A stretch of 64,000 nt of DNA, from positions 434,001-498,000 of the forward strand of contig NZ_CP090641.1 in NCBI RefSeq assembly GCF_029633825.1. Direction: 5' to 3'. How positions within the stretch are numbered: position 1 is the first letter of the stretch; the number at the start of each line of letters is the position of its first letter. Under the pieces are notes generated by a model, which was given only the letters and a program-made list of their open reading frames with translations, was not told where the DNA came from and did not search any database. Of this stretch, positions 18,000 through 26,909 are shown in pieces. The stretch is from Burkholderia contaminans (GTDB taxonomy: Bacteria; Pseudomonadota; Gammaproteobacteria; Burkholderiales; Burkholderiaceae). Made by a program: the position numbers and the translations under genes.

Positions 18000-19007
18000 A
18001 TGAAAGCCATTGTCTATACGCAGCACGGCCTCCCGGCCACCCACCCCAACGCGCTCTACGAAGCGGAGTTGCCCCTGCCCGAGCCGGGGCCGAGGGACCT
18101 GCTCGTCAGGATCCGGGCAATCGCCGTGAACCCCGTCGACACCAAGGTCCGGAAGGGATCGCCGACCGACGAGCCGCGCGTGCTGGGCTGGGATGCGGTT
18201 GGCACGGTCGAGGCCGTGGGTCGCGACGTTTCGCTGTATCAGCCGGGCGACGATGTTTACTACGCCGGGTCGATCACGCGAGCCGGTGCCTATGCGGAGT
18301 ACGGGCTGGTGGACGAACGAATTGCCGCGCGCAAGCCCGCCAGCCTGAGCGATGCTCATGCCGCCGCCCTCCCGCTGACATCGCTCACCGCATGGGAGTT
18401 GCTGTTCGACCGTCTCGGCGTGGCCGAGGAAAGCGGCGAAGGCGATGCCATCCTGATCGTCGGTGCGTCCGGCGGCGTCGGGTCGATCCTGACGCAGCTC
18501 GCGCGGCGCCTCACCCGGTTGCGCGTCATCGGCACGGCCTCGCGCCCGGAAACGCAGGCCTGGGTCCGGGAATTGGGTGCCCACGACGTCATCGATCATT
18601 CTCGATCCCTGGTCGACGGGCTGCGGGAAATCGGCGTACCCCACGTACGTTATGTTGCGAGTCTCACGCAGACGGATAGTCACTATGCGCAGATCGTCGA
18701 AGCGCTCGCCCCTCAGGGGCGGCTTGGTGTCATCGACGATCCGGCGACGCTCGATGCAGTGCCGCTCAAGCGCAAGGCCATCTCGCTGCACTGGGAGCTG
18801 ATGTTCACTCGCTCGCTCTTCGAGACGCCGGACATGATCCGCCAGCACGACATCCTCGACCGCGTCGCCACCCTGATCGACGACGGCACGCTTCGTACGA
18901 CGATGGGCGAGCACTTCGGGGTCGTCAATGCGGAAAACCTCCGCCGCGCGCACGCCCTGATCGAAAGCGGCCGCGCGCGCGGCAAGATCGTGCTCGAGGG
19001 GTTCTGA
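18000..19007 (+). CDS. MDR-family NADPH:quinone / alcohol dehydrogenase-like oxidoreductase
   Basis: 335 residues from ATG 18000 (MKAIVYTQHGLPATHPNALY). Cofactor-binding motif: ILIVGASGGVGSILTQLARR at about residues 155-175. The GroES-like domain lacks the Cys/His zinc ligands of true ADHs, which fits the ZADH/QOR subfamily annotated as zinc-binding by similarity only. It is divergent from the LysR gene at 16927 and followed 71 bp later by the secreted MRJP-like gene, possibly in one transcript. Confidence 0.88.
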   Translation: MKAIVYTQHGLPATHPNALYEAELPLPEPGPRDLLVRIRAIAVNPVDTKVRKGSPTDEPRVLGWDAVGTVEAVGRDVSLYQPGDDVYYAGSITRAGAYAEYGLVDERIAARKPASLSDAHAAALPLTSLTAWELLFDRLGVAEESGEGDAILIVGASGGVGSILTQLARRLTRLRVIGTASRPETQAWVRELGAHDVIDHSRSLVDGLREIGVPHVRYVASLTQTDSHYAQIVEALAPQGRLGVIDDPATLDAVPLKRKAISLHWELMFTRSLFETPDMIRQHDILDRVATLIDDGTLRTTMGEHFGVVNAENLRRAHALIESGRARGKIVLEGF

Positions 19008-19078
19008 GCACGGCAACACCGCGTCGGCATTCGATGCCGCGCCGGCAGCCGGATTCCCTCAACGACAGGAAAATAACC

Positions 19079-20305
19079 ATGCGCCATTCGCGCCGGCATT
19101 CCACGCCAATCCGCTACCACCTGACATCACTCACGCTTGCCAGTGCGCTCGCGTTGTGGAGCGTTGCGCCTTACGCCTCGAGCATCACCGCGACGCCTGC
19201 GGCAAAGGTCGCGCTGACACCGTCCGACACCCGGTCAACCCCGGGTACCCTGGATGCCGTTGCCACGTTCAACGATGCGATGCCGACCGGCGTCACGGTT
19301 TCCGAATCGGGCCGAATCTTCGTCAACTTTCCGCGCTGGGGGGACGACGTGCCGTTCACCGTCGGCGAACTGCGGCACGGCAAGGTCGCCCCGTATCCGG
19401 ATGCCGAGGTCAATCGCGCGGACGACCGGAATCCGGCCGATCACTTCCTGAGCGTCCAGAGCGTGGTGGCGGACGGTCGCGGCCGCCTCTGGGTGCTCGA
19501 TACGGCTGCGCCGAATTTTTCCAACCCGGTCGCGGGCGGCGCGAAGCTCGTCGCTATTGACCTGAAGCAAAATCGGATCGTGAAGACCATCGTCTTTCCC
19601 GGCAACGTCATGCGCGCACAAACTTATGTCAACGACGTGCGCTTCGACTTCCGCGTCGGCAAGGCGGGGGTCGCCTATGTGACGGACTCGTCGCTCACGG
19701 GTACTGGCGGCATCATCATCGTCGATCTCGACACCGGCAGCGCAATGCGACGCCTCACGGGTGACGTATCGACATCGGCCGATCCGCATTTCGTACCTGT
19801 CTTCGATGGCGAACGCATGATGACCCGCGATGCCGACGGCAACACCCGGCCTTTCTCGGTGGCTTCGGACGGCATTGCCCTGTCACCGGATGGGAAGACG
19901 CTGTATTACTGCCCGCTCTCCAGTCGTCGTCTCTACGCGGTATCGACGGCAATGCTGCGTGATGCCTCCGTCAGCGACACCCAGCTGTCGGCGGCCGTCC
20001 GGGATCTCGGCGAGAAAGGCGCATCCGACGGGCTCGCGGCAGACGCGAACGGCACCGTGTACGCCGGCGACTACGAGCACAATGCGATCCGCAAGCGCTC
20101 ACCCGGTGGAGTGTGGACGACCGTCGTGCACGACTCCCGCATTCTGTGGCCCGACACGCTGGCCATCGGCCCTGACGGCTACCTGTACTTCACGGCCAAT
20201 CAATTGCCGCGGCAGGCCGGATTCCATAGCGGTAAGGATCTGCGACAAAAGCCGTACAGGCTCTTTCGTACGCATATTGGTATCGCCCCCGCTCCGGCAC
20301 ATTGA
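19079..20305 (+). CDS. Secreted MRJP/yellow-family beta-propeller protein
   Basis: 408 residues. An N-terminal signal peptide (basic start, LTSLTLASALALWSVAPYAS) directs export. The mature part has the major royal jelly/yellow-like pattern: GVTVSESGRIFVNFPRW, ADGRGRLWVLDTAAPNF, YVNDVRFDF, DGIALSPDGKTLYYCPLSSR, GASDGLAADANGTVYAGDYE. The family is a six-bladed propeller resembling lactonase/SMP-30 proteins; its bacterial role is unclear. ATG 19079 has ACAGGA 8-13 bp upstream. It follows the MDR oxidoreductase on the same strand. Confidence 0.85.
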   Translation: MRHSRRHSTPIRYHLTSLTLASALALWSVAPYASSITATPAAKVALTPSDTRSTPGTLDAVATFNDAMPTGVTVSESGRIFVNFPRWGDDVPFTVGELRHGKVAPYPDAEVNRADDRNPADHFLSVQSVVADGRGRLWVLDTAAPNFSNPVAGGAKLVAIDLKQNRIVKTIVFPGNVMRAQTYVNDVRFDFRVGKAGVAYVTDSSLTGTGGIIIVDLDTGSAMRRLTGDVSTSADPHFVPVFDGERMMTRDADGNTRPFSVASDGIALSPDGKTLYYCPLSSRRLYAVSTAMLRDASVSDTQLSAAVRDLGEKGASDGLAADANGTVYAGDYEHNAIRKRSPGGVWTTVVHDSRILWPDTLAIGPDGYLYFTANQLPRQAGFHSGKDLRQKPYRLFRTHIGIAPAPAH

Positions 20306-20548
20306 TCCTCCGGGGGCGAACACGACACATGTGATCCTGCGCCGAATACAGGTACATCAACGATGTTTGACAACCGAATTGCCGGGCGGATTCGTCCGGC
20401 GTGACGCCTCGATGATCGCCCATGCACGTTAAGAGACACGCGCCGTGTGCGCCGACTTTCGCACCGGCCATGCGCGTGCACCCTGTTTCCCAGGCCTGCT
20501 TGTTCGCTACCTGCCGGCGTGGCACGCCCGGGCTTGACGCGTCTACTT
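20306..20548. other. Convergent intergenic region
   Basis: About 240 bp between the MRJP-like gene and the amidohydrolase, both ending here. No gene or strong T-tailed hairpin was recognised. Confidence 0.4.
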
Positions 20549-21520
20549 TCACGACGACTGCGGCCTCGTCTCGTCAATCAACGGACTCGCCTGGCACGTG
20601 GACGACAGTCGCGGAAACAGTTGCTCTGCGTTGCCACGATAAATGGCATGGCGTTGGTCGGGTGTCAGCGGGAATGCATGAAGCATCTCGGTAAACGCCA
20701 GCGAGCTACTTTTCGGTGCATAAGGCCAATCGCTGCCGAAGGTGATATGAGTCGGATCGGCAAACGCGAGAAGCGCGGGCATTGCATACGGACTGCTCGA
20801 TAGCGCGGTGTCGAAGTAGAAGCGCCTGAGCCGTGCAAGCCCGCCGTCGCGGCTACCGTCTGGCGAAACGACGCGAGCGATGCGCTGGGCGGCGTAAGGA
20901 ATGAATCCGCCGGCATGAGAAAGAATGATTCTTACGTTGGGGAATCGTTCGAGCCAACCTGACTTCGCGACGTTGATGGCGGCACGCGTCGTGTCGAGCA
21001 GAAAGTCGGCAGCATAAGGCGGTATTCCGGGCACGGGTTCGGCAGGCAAATCCCCCGGATGAACAAACACCACCGCATGCCGACGATTCAACTCGTCGAA
21101 GAGCGGTGCCCATGACTCGTCGCCAAGATATGTCCCTCGCACGCTGCTGATCAGCACGACACCATCCGCGTTGAGCTGGTCAAATGCATGCTTCGCTTCA
21201 GTAATGGCGCCCTCGACGTCAGGCAGTGTCAGTGTTGCAAAGAAGCCGAAGCGGCCCGGGTATCCGGCGACGATGTTCGCGGCGAACTCGTTGACCTCCC
21301 GCGCTTTCTCACGTGCTTCAACATCATCACCGAGATGAACTCCCGGAGTGGAAACGGAGAAGATGCCGGTTGCAATACCCGATGCGTCGATGAGGTCCAA
21401 CGCCGCCTCTTCACTCCACGATGGAATCGCAAGCCCGCCGGCCGTGATGCCGCGCTGAGTCAGCCACGCTGCATAGGTCGGGGGCACGATGTGGTGATGC
21501 GTATCAATCTTTCCTGCCAT
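20549..21520 (-). CDS. Amidohydrolase-2 family metal-dependent hydrolase/decarboxylase
   Basis: 323 residues from ATG 21520 (MAGKIDTHHHIVPP); GAGG lies about 9 bp upstream and the longer frame to 21682 reads non-family sequence. Metal-binding motif THHH at residues 6-9, a VFVHPGD segment, ILSHAGGFIPY and FGSDWPYAP (conserved Asp). This is the ACMSD/amidohydrolase-2 group, which includes aromatic acid decarboxylases and lactonases. It is the downstream-most gene of a minus-strand enzyme block (21.7-25.5 kb), though a 172-bp gap with its own operator-like site suggests a separate promoter. Confidence 0.88.
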   Translation of the reverse strand: MAGKIDTHHHIVPPTYAAWLTQRGITAGGLAIPSWSEEAALDLIDASGIATGIFSVSTPGVHLGDDVEAREKAREVNEFAANIVAGYPGRFGFFATLTLPDVEGAITEAKHAFDQLNADGVVLISSVRGTYLGDESWAPLFDELNRRHAVVFVHPGDLPAEPVPGIPPYAADFLLDTTRAAINVAKSGWLERFPNVRIILSHAGGFIPYAAQRIARVVSPDGSRDGGLARLRRFYFDTALSSSPYAMPALLAFADPTHITFGSDWPYAPKSSSLAFTEMLHAFPLTPDQRHAIYRGNAEQLFPRLSSTCQASPLIDETRPQSS

Positions 21521-21564
21521 ATACCAAACCTCACAAATAATTTCGTCATGCAGATCATTACAAT

Positions 21565-21580
21565 CAGACTGGTCGGTCTG
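21565..21580. promoter_or_regulatory. NemR-like TetR operator upstream of the amidohydrolase
   Basis: CAGACTGGTCGGTCTG has the outer arms CAGAC/GTCTG and resembles the TAGACC-N4-GGTCTA box known for NemR-type repressors. It lies 45-60 bp upstream of the amidohydrolase ATG (minus strand). No TetR gene is adjacent. Confidence 0.5.
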
Positions 21581-21692
21581 GAATTTTTCGAAACAGATTG
21601 ACCTGAGTGCTCCCCTGACACCACGCCTGATCAGTTGACGGCCTCCGAATGGCAAGTGATCCGACACTGACTCACTTGCCACCCGGCGTTCA

Positions 21693-22631
21693 TTACAAAA
21701 CGGATGTCAGATACTCACTCAGTCGCGCATTGAACTTTTTCGCTGTTTCACTGGAGATGAAGTTGAATCCGTGAACAGCGCCAGCCACCACCTCCATCGA
21801 AATCGGTACGCCAGCACAACTGAGCTTCTTGGCATACTCGAGACTTTCGTCGAGCAACAGATCGAGGCTGCCGACTGCAATGTAAGCGGGTGGCAGATTC
21901 TCGAAACTCGGCGCGTGCGACGGCGAGTAATATTGAATTTCAATATCCTCCACCTTTTTTTCGCCAAGAAGATATTTCCATCCGAAGTCGTTCACATCGT
22001 GGGTCCACACATACTCGCCGGCATATTTGTTTTTGACCTCGGCAGGATTGGCAGACGTCTTGTAGTCCAGCATCGGGAACAGCATGACCTGGTTCCTGGG
22101 GGTGATCTTTGTCTTGTCCCTCAAATAGTGACACAGCGAAGCAGTAAGACCGCCCCCTGCACTTTCTCCCATCACCGTTATTCTTTCCCGATCGATGCCA
22201 AGCTGTTCCGCGTTGTCATACACCCACGTGATGCCGGAAACACAGTCGTTCAGCGGTGTCGGGTACGGGTTTTCAGGAGCCAGCCGGTAATCCACCGCGA
22301 CGACAACGCAGTGCAGCTTCGTGGCCGCCTCGTGGTGTTCGTTGTCATACAGGTCAGCGGACCCCGCTACATACCCACCGCCATGGATATAGAAGATCGC
22401 AGGCAACCGTTCATTTTCCGTGCCTTGCGAAGGACCGTATACGAGGACGCTCACATCTTCGTTTACCTGGACTTTTTTCCCGAAAAAAGTGTCGTCCACT
22501 TTCGAGCTGAACATGCGCACGGCAGCCCTCGTCGCCTCGACATCACTTTTTGTCCGCAATTTCAGGACAATCGGCGATTCAGTGACCGAACTTACCTGAT
22601 CCTTCACAATGAGATGACTTGAATTGCTCAT
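21693..22631 (-). CDS. Alpha/beta hydrolase, hormone-sensitive lipase (esterase) family
   Basis: 312 residues. HSL oxyanion motif HGGGY at residues 83-87, nucleophile GESAGG with Ser157, probable Asp257 (GSLDLLLDE) and His287 (GAVHGF). ATG 22631 (MSNSSHLIVK) has AGGA 9-12 bp upstream; earlier ATGs at 22652 and 22706 are possible. Codon use is noticeably more AT-rich (AAA, GAA and AAT codons) than in neighbours, suggesting recent acquisition. It sits 172 bp upstream of the amidohydrolase on the same strand. Confidence 0.9.
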   Translation of the reverse strand: MSNSSHLIVKDQVSSVTESPIVLKLRTKSDVEATRAAVRMFSSKVDDTFFGKKVQVNEDVSVLVYGPSQGTENERLPAIFYIHGGGYVAGSADLYDNEHHEAATKLHCVVVAVDYRLAPENPYPTPLNDCVSGITWVYDNAEQLGIDRERITVMGESAGGGLTASLCHYLRDKTKITPRNQVMLFPMLDYKTSANPAEVKNKYAGEYVWTHDVNDFGWKYLLGEKKVEDIEIQYYSPSHAPSFENLPPAYIAVGSLDLLLDESLEYAKKLSCAGVPISMEVVAGAVHGFNFISSETAKKFNARLSEYLTSVL

Positions 22632-22846
22632 ATATCTAAATCCTAAGTTCATATGAGATCGTCCGGCCGCTGCGTTCAAGGTCAACTGACGATGCAGTGA
22701 TCCCACGCCGAACGCTAGCCCTGGACCGCTCTAACGACATCCTCTGCGTGTTTCACGCAGTGAAACTCATGGGGATAGTGCCGCCATCGCCCACCTGCAC
22801 CAACGGTGACACACGCAAATCCAATGCGAAACAGGACACGCCGATG

Positions 22847-23449
22847 TCAGCGAGATAGTTTGGCCGCCAGTTCCGCTACGTGCTTACCCTGGTATCGCGC
22901 AATATCAAGTTCGTTGGCCGACGGCTGCCGTGTGCCGTCAGCACCCGCTAGCGTCGTTGCACCATAGGGTGTACCGCCCGTGATCTCGTCCATTTTCGTC
23001 AACCCTGCACAAGCATACGGGACACCGACGATCACCATTCCGTGATGCAACAGTGTGCTGTGAAAGGACGTAATGGTCGTCTCCTGACCACCGTGCTGCG
23101 TTCCGGTGGAAGCGAAGACACTGCCGATCTTGCCGACCAGCGCTCCCTTCACCCACAGCCCGCCGGTCTGATCGAGGAAGTTGCGCATCTGCGCAGCCAT
23201 GTTGCCGAAACGGGTCGGCGTGCCGAAGATGATCGCATCGTAATCGGCGAGCTCGGCAGGCGTCGCGACGGCTGCGTCCTGATCGAGCTTCGCGCCGAAG
23301 GCGGCAGCCTGTTCAGCCGGAATCGTTTCCGGAACACGCTTGATGGTCACCTCCGAGCCGGAAACCGATTTCGCGCCGTCGGCCACCGCATTCGCCATCG
23401 TTTCGATATGGCCGTACATCGAGTAGTAGAGGACCAGAACTTTTGCCAT
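22847..23449 (-). CDS. wrbA: NAD(P)H:quinone oxidoreductase WrbA
   Basis: 200 residues, the standard WrbA length. The flavodoxin-like FMN loop [14 protein letters not shown] is at residues 5-18. WrbA hallmarks follow: [20 protein letters not shown], then [22 protein letters not shown] and PYGATTLAG. It reduces quinones by two electrons and protects against redox cycling. ATG 23449 is chosen over the frame to 23602 because the family begins M-A-K-V-L. In this block of catabolic enzymes it may detoxify quinone intermediates. Confidence 0.95.
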   Translation of the reverse strand: MAKVLVLYYSMYGHIETMANAVADGAKSVSGSEVTIKRVPETIPAEQAAAFGAKLDQDAAVATPAELADYDAIIFGTPTRFGNMAAQMRNFLDQTGGLWVKGALVGKIGSVFASTGTQHGGQETTITSFHSTLLHHGMVIVGVPYACAGLTKMDEITGGTPYGATTLAGADGTRQPSANELDIARYQGKHVAELAAKLSR

Positions 23450-23627
23450 GATTGCTCCCAAGGTAACGGGCGCTCCTCGTATCCCAAGCCGGATTCCGTC
23501 AGGGCGAGGAACTGCCTGGAGGGCGGCGGGGTTGTGTCTTCGTCCGCGACACCCCACCACCAATATTCGCGATCCTACGTATCGCGACGGCCTGCTTCGC
23601 ACGCAATACGCGTGTGAGCGTCGTGCT

Positions 23628-24392
23628 TTAATGTGCAGTCATGCCGCCATCGGCAAGCCACACCGCACCGGTGACGAATGACGCTGCGGGAGAACACAGG
23701 AAAAGCACCACGCCGGCCATTTCCTCGGGTTCCGCCGCGCGCCCCATCGGGCTACTCGCCATCAGGGTTTGCGTCATCGCCGGATCGCTCAACCAGCGGT
23801 CCGTCATCGGCGTACGGATCAGACCTGGCGCCAGCGCATTCACACGGATTCTCTTGGTCGCGTAGTCGAGGGCCGCGGCCTTCGTCAAGCCGATCACCCC
23901 GTGTTTCGCCGCGGCATAAGGCGCCATTCCGGGATCTGCGATCACACCTGCGACCGAAGCCGTGTTCACGATCGCGCCGCCGCCCGTTTTGAGCATCGCT
24001 TCGATCTCGTGCTTGACGCACAGGAACACGCCCTTGAGGTCGACGGCGATCACCCGGTCAAAATCTTCTTCCGTCATGTCGGCGAAAGGCACCGTTCGCG
24101 GCAAGATCCCCGCATTGTTGAATGCGGCGTCGATCTTCCCGTAAGTCTGGACCGCCGTTGCCACGAGCGTGCGCACCGCGTCGGCATTGCTGACATCGGT
24201 CTTCACGAAGATCGCTTCGCCACCCAAGGCATGGATTTGCTCGACGGTTTCGTTGGCGCCCTGCCCCACATCGCCAATCACCAGCCGCGCACCGCGTTCG
24301 GCAAACGCGAACGCCGTGGCCCTGCCGATACCCGACGCCGCTCCCGTGATCAGGACTGTCTTGCCGGTGTAGTCGAATTGGTCATTACCCAT
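23628..24392 (-). CDS. SDR-family oxidoreductase
   Basis: 254 residues. Cofactor motif [25 protein letters not shown], catalytic TASVAGVI with Ser and YAAAK with Tyr/Lys, and C-terminal [13 protein letters not shown], all classical SDR. The Asp in VIGDVG after beta-2 suggests NAD+ preference. It resembles the dihydrodiol or dichlorocyclohexadienediol dehydrogenase-like SDRs, but substrate is unknown. The downstream WrbA gene is 178 bp away, and the MDR gene ends 87 bp upstream on the same strand. Confidence 0.9.
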   Translation of the reverse strand: MGNDQFDYTGKTVLITGAASGIGRATAFAFAERGARLVIGDVGQGANETVEQIHALGGEAIFVKTDVSNADAVRTLVATAVQTYGKIDAAFNNAGILPRTVPFADMTEEDFDRVIAVDLKGVFLCVKHEIEAMLKTGGGAIVNTASVAGVIADPGMAPYAAAKHGVIGLTKAAALDYATKRIRVNALAPGLIRTPMTDRWLSDPAMTQTLMASSPMGRAAEPEEMAGVVLFLCSPAASFVTGAVWLADGGMTAH

Positions 24393-24479
24393 TTTTCATC
24401 TCCTGCGTTAATGCAGCGCTCGTTGCCTATCGGAGCGAGCCGATGGTGACATCCTGTCTTCGGGATGTTCGCGCCTGGA

Positions 24480-25466
24480 TCAGACCCGCACCACCAGCTT
24501 TCCATGTGCACGATTGCTGTCGATCCACTCGTGCGCTTCGCGTACTTCATCGAACGCGAACGTATGTTGAAGATGCGACGGCCAGCGATCCGCGGCGATG
24601 TCGTTGATGATCGAGTGCAGTGGCGAATGTGCCAGCGGGAGCGCACCTGAGCCAAGCAACTGCGCTGGAAAGAAGGCAAGCCGAACAGCCGGCGGCAGAT
24701 CAGCCATCAGATTGAATTTTTCGAGAACCGGCGGGCCGCCAAGCATCCCGATCACTGTGACTGCGCCGAAGGGTTTCAATGTCCTTGCCGTATCACGCAG
24801 CGTTGACGCACCGACCACTTCCAATGCAGCATCAATCCCGTCGGGATGGAGCCGGAGCACCTCTCTGGAAATGGTCCCGCTGTCGACGATCACACTATCT
24901 GCGCCGGCGATGTGAAGCTGTTCGACGCGATCTTTCGAGCGTGTCGTCGCAATCACGTGCAGATCTTGGCCCTTCGCGTAGGTGACAGCCGCTAGCCCAA
25001 TGGTCGATGTGGCGCCGCGCACGAGAATTGTCTGTCCCGACTTGATCTCCAGGCTTCGACTCAGCGCGCCCCAGATCGTCAAATAAGCGAGCGGCAATGC
25101 CGCGAGCTCCTCCCATGACAGTTCGGTACCGTCGAGGTCGATCACGTTGGTACGCAACACCGTCACTTCTTCGGCATAGGTACCGCGGCGACTAAACTGC
25201 AGTCCGCCCATTACGGTTGCAACGCGCTGGCCAACCCTGAACATACCGGACGGATCTTCGAGGATTTCCCCGACCGCCTCGACGCCGGGTACGCGCATGC
25301 CGTCGACAGGGCCCATCTTGCCCGCACGTAGGTAGGTCTCGACACGATTGAGGCCAAACGCACAGACCCGAACACGAACTTCATCTGCGTTAGGCGGAAC
25401 GGGCGGGATGTCACGGAGTTGCAGGACTTCCGGTCCGCCGATACGGTCGATCACATGTGCTTTCAA
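24480..25466 (-). CDS. MDR-family quinone/zinc-type alcohol dehydrogenase
   Basis: About 328 residues with a TTG start at 25466. GGAGG lies 4-8 bp upstream, and the sequence after it (KAHVIDRIGGPEVLQLRDI) aligns with the family start, while the frame up to 25511 does not. Cofactor motif: ILVRGATSTIGLAAVTYAKG. No structural zinc cysteines are seen, so this is QOR-like. It is first in the minus-strand block MDR-SDR-WrbA, which may form an operon for a carbonyl or quinone substrate. Confidence 0.87.
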   Translation of the reverse strand: MKAHVIDRIGGPEVLQLRDIPPVPPNADEVRVRVCAFGLNRVETYLRAGKMGPVDGMRVPGVEAVGEILEDPSGMFRVGQRVATVMGGLQFSRRGTYAEEVTVLRTNVIDLDGTELSWEELAALPLAYLTIWGALSRSLEIKSGQTILVRGATSTIGLAAVTYAKGQDLHVIATTRSKDRVEQLHIAGADSVIVDSGTISREVLRLHPDGIDAALEVVGASTLRDTARTLKPFGAVTVIGMLGGPPVLEKFNLMADLPPAVRLAFFPAQLLGSGALPLAHSPLHSIINDIAADRWPSHLQHTFAFDEVREAHEWIDSNRAHGKLVVRV

Positions 25467-25746
25467 GGCGCCTCCTTCGCAGTACCGTAGGCCTGACCGG
25501 TGCACCTGCACGATCGGTCAGGTCATTTGATTGAACATGGCCTCTGCCATAGCGCCCGGCCGCCGTTGATCTCCCGAACCTCCTGTTCTGGCAGAAGAGC
25601 GGGGGAACCGCCGTAGCAGCTCGGCCCGGCTCGTTGACCGCCTGATCGTAAAGCTTGCCACCGTGATTGCACGGACCGATCAAAGCCATTAATTAAAACG
25701 AGTCGGCGAAGCACGCCTTGCTCGCCGCTCATCCGGATGGTGTGAC
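25467..25746. other. Upstream region of the MDR block, nothing recognised
   Basis: 280 bp without a convincing gene. It leads into repeat copy C. No operator-like palindrome was noticed. Confidence 0.4.
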
Positions 25747-25808
25747 CACTATGCCCGTTCGGGCAATGATGTGGAATCTACAAATCTGGTAACCATCCTC
25801 TCAGATCC
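25747..25808 (+). repeat. 62-bp LysR-start repeat, copy C
   Basis: Starts with the same CACTATGCCCGTTCGG as copy A and contains ACAAATCTGGTAACC and CCTCTCAGATCC. Eleven bases after its end the sequence continues to match the LysR coding start of copy B (22 of 33 bases over 25820-25852 by my count), but the ATG has become ACC. Confidence 0.78.
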
Positions 25809-25819
25809 GAGAGGAAGAC

Positions 25820-25852
25820 ACCGATTCGAATGTTGCCGAGATCGTCTCGATC
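25820..25852 (+). pseudogene. Decayed 5' end of a LysR gene
   Basis: Aligned to the intact LysR at 13168, this stretch reads T-DSNVAEIVSI against M-DLNAVEMFVI, at exactly the same distance from the repeat. The start codon is lost and the match stops where the MFS stump begins. Too short for certainty; the support is the conserved spacing. Confidence 0.45.
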
Positions 25853-26124
25853 AAGATGCCTCGGGTACCGCTGCTGGTTTGGTAATCCGAGAGGGCGCGG
25901 TCTCATTCAGCGCTAGCGCGACGAGAAGCCCGACGACGAGTGCCCCCATTCCAAGATTCATGATGTACTCAATGCCGAAGCGCTTCGTGACATACGACGC
26001 AACCGAGGGCACAACGCCTCCGCCAAACACTTCTCCCACGCCAATGACGTGCCCCGACGCCGTGGTCATCAACTTCGCGGGAACCGCCTCTGACCCGAGA
26101 TGTTTCATGTAGCCATCCGGCAAG
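25851..26124 (-). pseudogene. MFS transporter, C-terminal stump
   Basis: About 90 codons on the minus strand ending at TGA 25851-25853. It reads GYMKHLGSEAVPAKLMTTAS, HVIGVGEVFGGGVVPSVASY and MNLGMGALVVGLLVALAL: the last two membrane helices and tail of a sugar-phosphate/anion-type MFS permease. The rest of the gene is missing, cut by the IS3-family element that begins near 26125. It cannot be functional. Confidence 0.7.
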
Positions 26125-26806
26125 TGAGTTTTCTTTTCTCCCAGAGACAAGGAGAACTCGATGAAGAAGCGATTTACCGACGAGCAGATCATCCGCATCT
26201 TGGCGAGGCCGAGAGCCGGGATGAACCGGTGAAGGATCTATGCAAGCGCTACAACATCTCGGAACAGACGTTCTATCGTTGGCGCAACAAATTCGGCGGC
26301 ATGGATGTGGCCGACGCGCGTCGGCTCAAGGAATTGGAGTCGGAGAACGATCGGCTTAAGCGCCTGATCGCCGAGCAGATGCTGGTGATTGACGGCCTGA
26401 AGGAATTCAGTCGAAAAAATGAGCACCCCGACGGGCCGGCGCGAGGCACTGGAAGTCCTGACTCGGCGGGGGCTATCGCGACGCAAGGCATGTTGCTACG
26501 TGGGACTGAGTCGCCGCGTGGCGATCTATACGCTCAAGCAACCGGAGAAAGATCGGCGTCTGGGCGAGCAACTGATTGCGGCCGAGCAGGAGGCGCCGCG
26601 CTTCGGCTACCGGCGGATGTCGACTTGGCTGGCGCTGGGCGAATCTCGTGTGCGACGAATGTAGCGAGCCTTGCAGCTCAACATTCCGCGGCGGCGCCCT
26701 CGCCGACGTTGTTGTGCCAACGACATACGCTTGCCAGGCGCTACCCAGCCCAATTCGGTCTGGAGCTACGACTTTGTGCACGACCAGTTGGTGGATGGGC
26801 GGATTC
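26125..26806 (+). mobile_element. IS3-family (IS407-like) element, truncated remnant
   Basis: The left boundary is set at TGAGTTTTC (26125), a TGA-type IS3 terminus that also marks where the MFS stump is cut. Broken orfA and orfB follow. The right end is lost: orfB text stops resembling the family after about 26806 and no matching inverted repeat was found. The right boundary is approximate. Confidence 0.7.
26161..26806 (+). pseudogene. IS3-family transposase orfA-orfB, frameshifted and truncated
   Basis: ATG 26161 reads MKKRFTDEQIIRILA, then a lost base near 26205 shifts the frame to EAESRDEPVKDLCKRYNISE, the orfA HTH. The leucine-zipper region (RRLKELESENDRLKRLIAEQ) follows. orfB begins at ATG 26419 (MSTPTGRREALEVLTRRGLS) after an A-rich slip site. 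An in-frame TAG at about 26662 replaces an expected Trp, and the DDE domain is cut just after NSVWSYDFVHDQLVDG. At least three lesions, so it is inactive. Confidence 0.8.
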
Positions 26807-26909
26807 CAGATGCCTACACGACGCCTACACAGTACACACAGGCAAGAATTTACCCAAAACGAAGCATCTCAGTTCATTGAATTTCTTGACTTTTTTATAG
26901 ATAAAGCAC

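Noticed and set aside
23042..23617. Plus-strand frame opposite WrbA
   Set aside because: Shadow of the WrbA gene; no independent motif.
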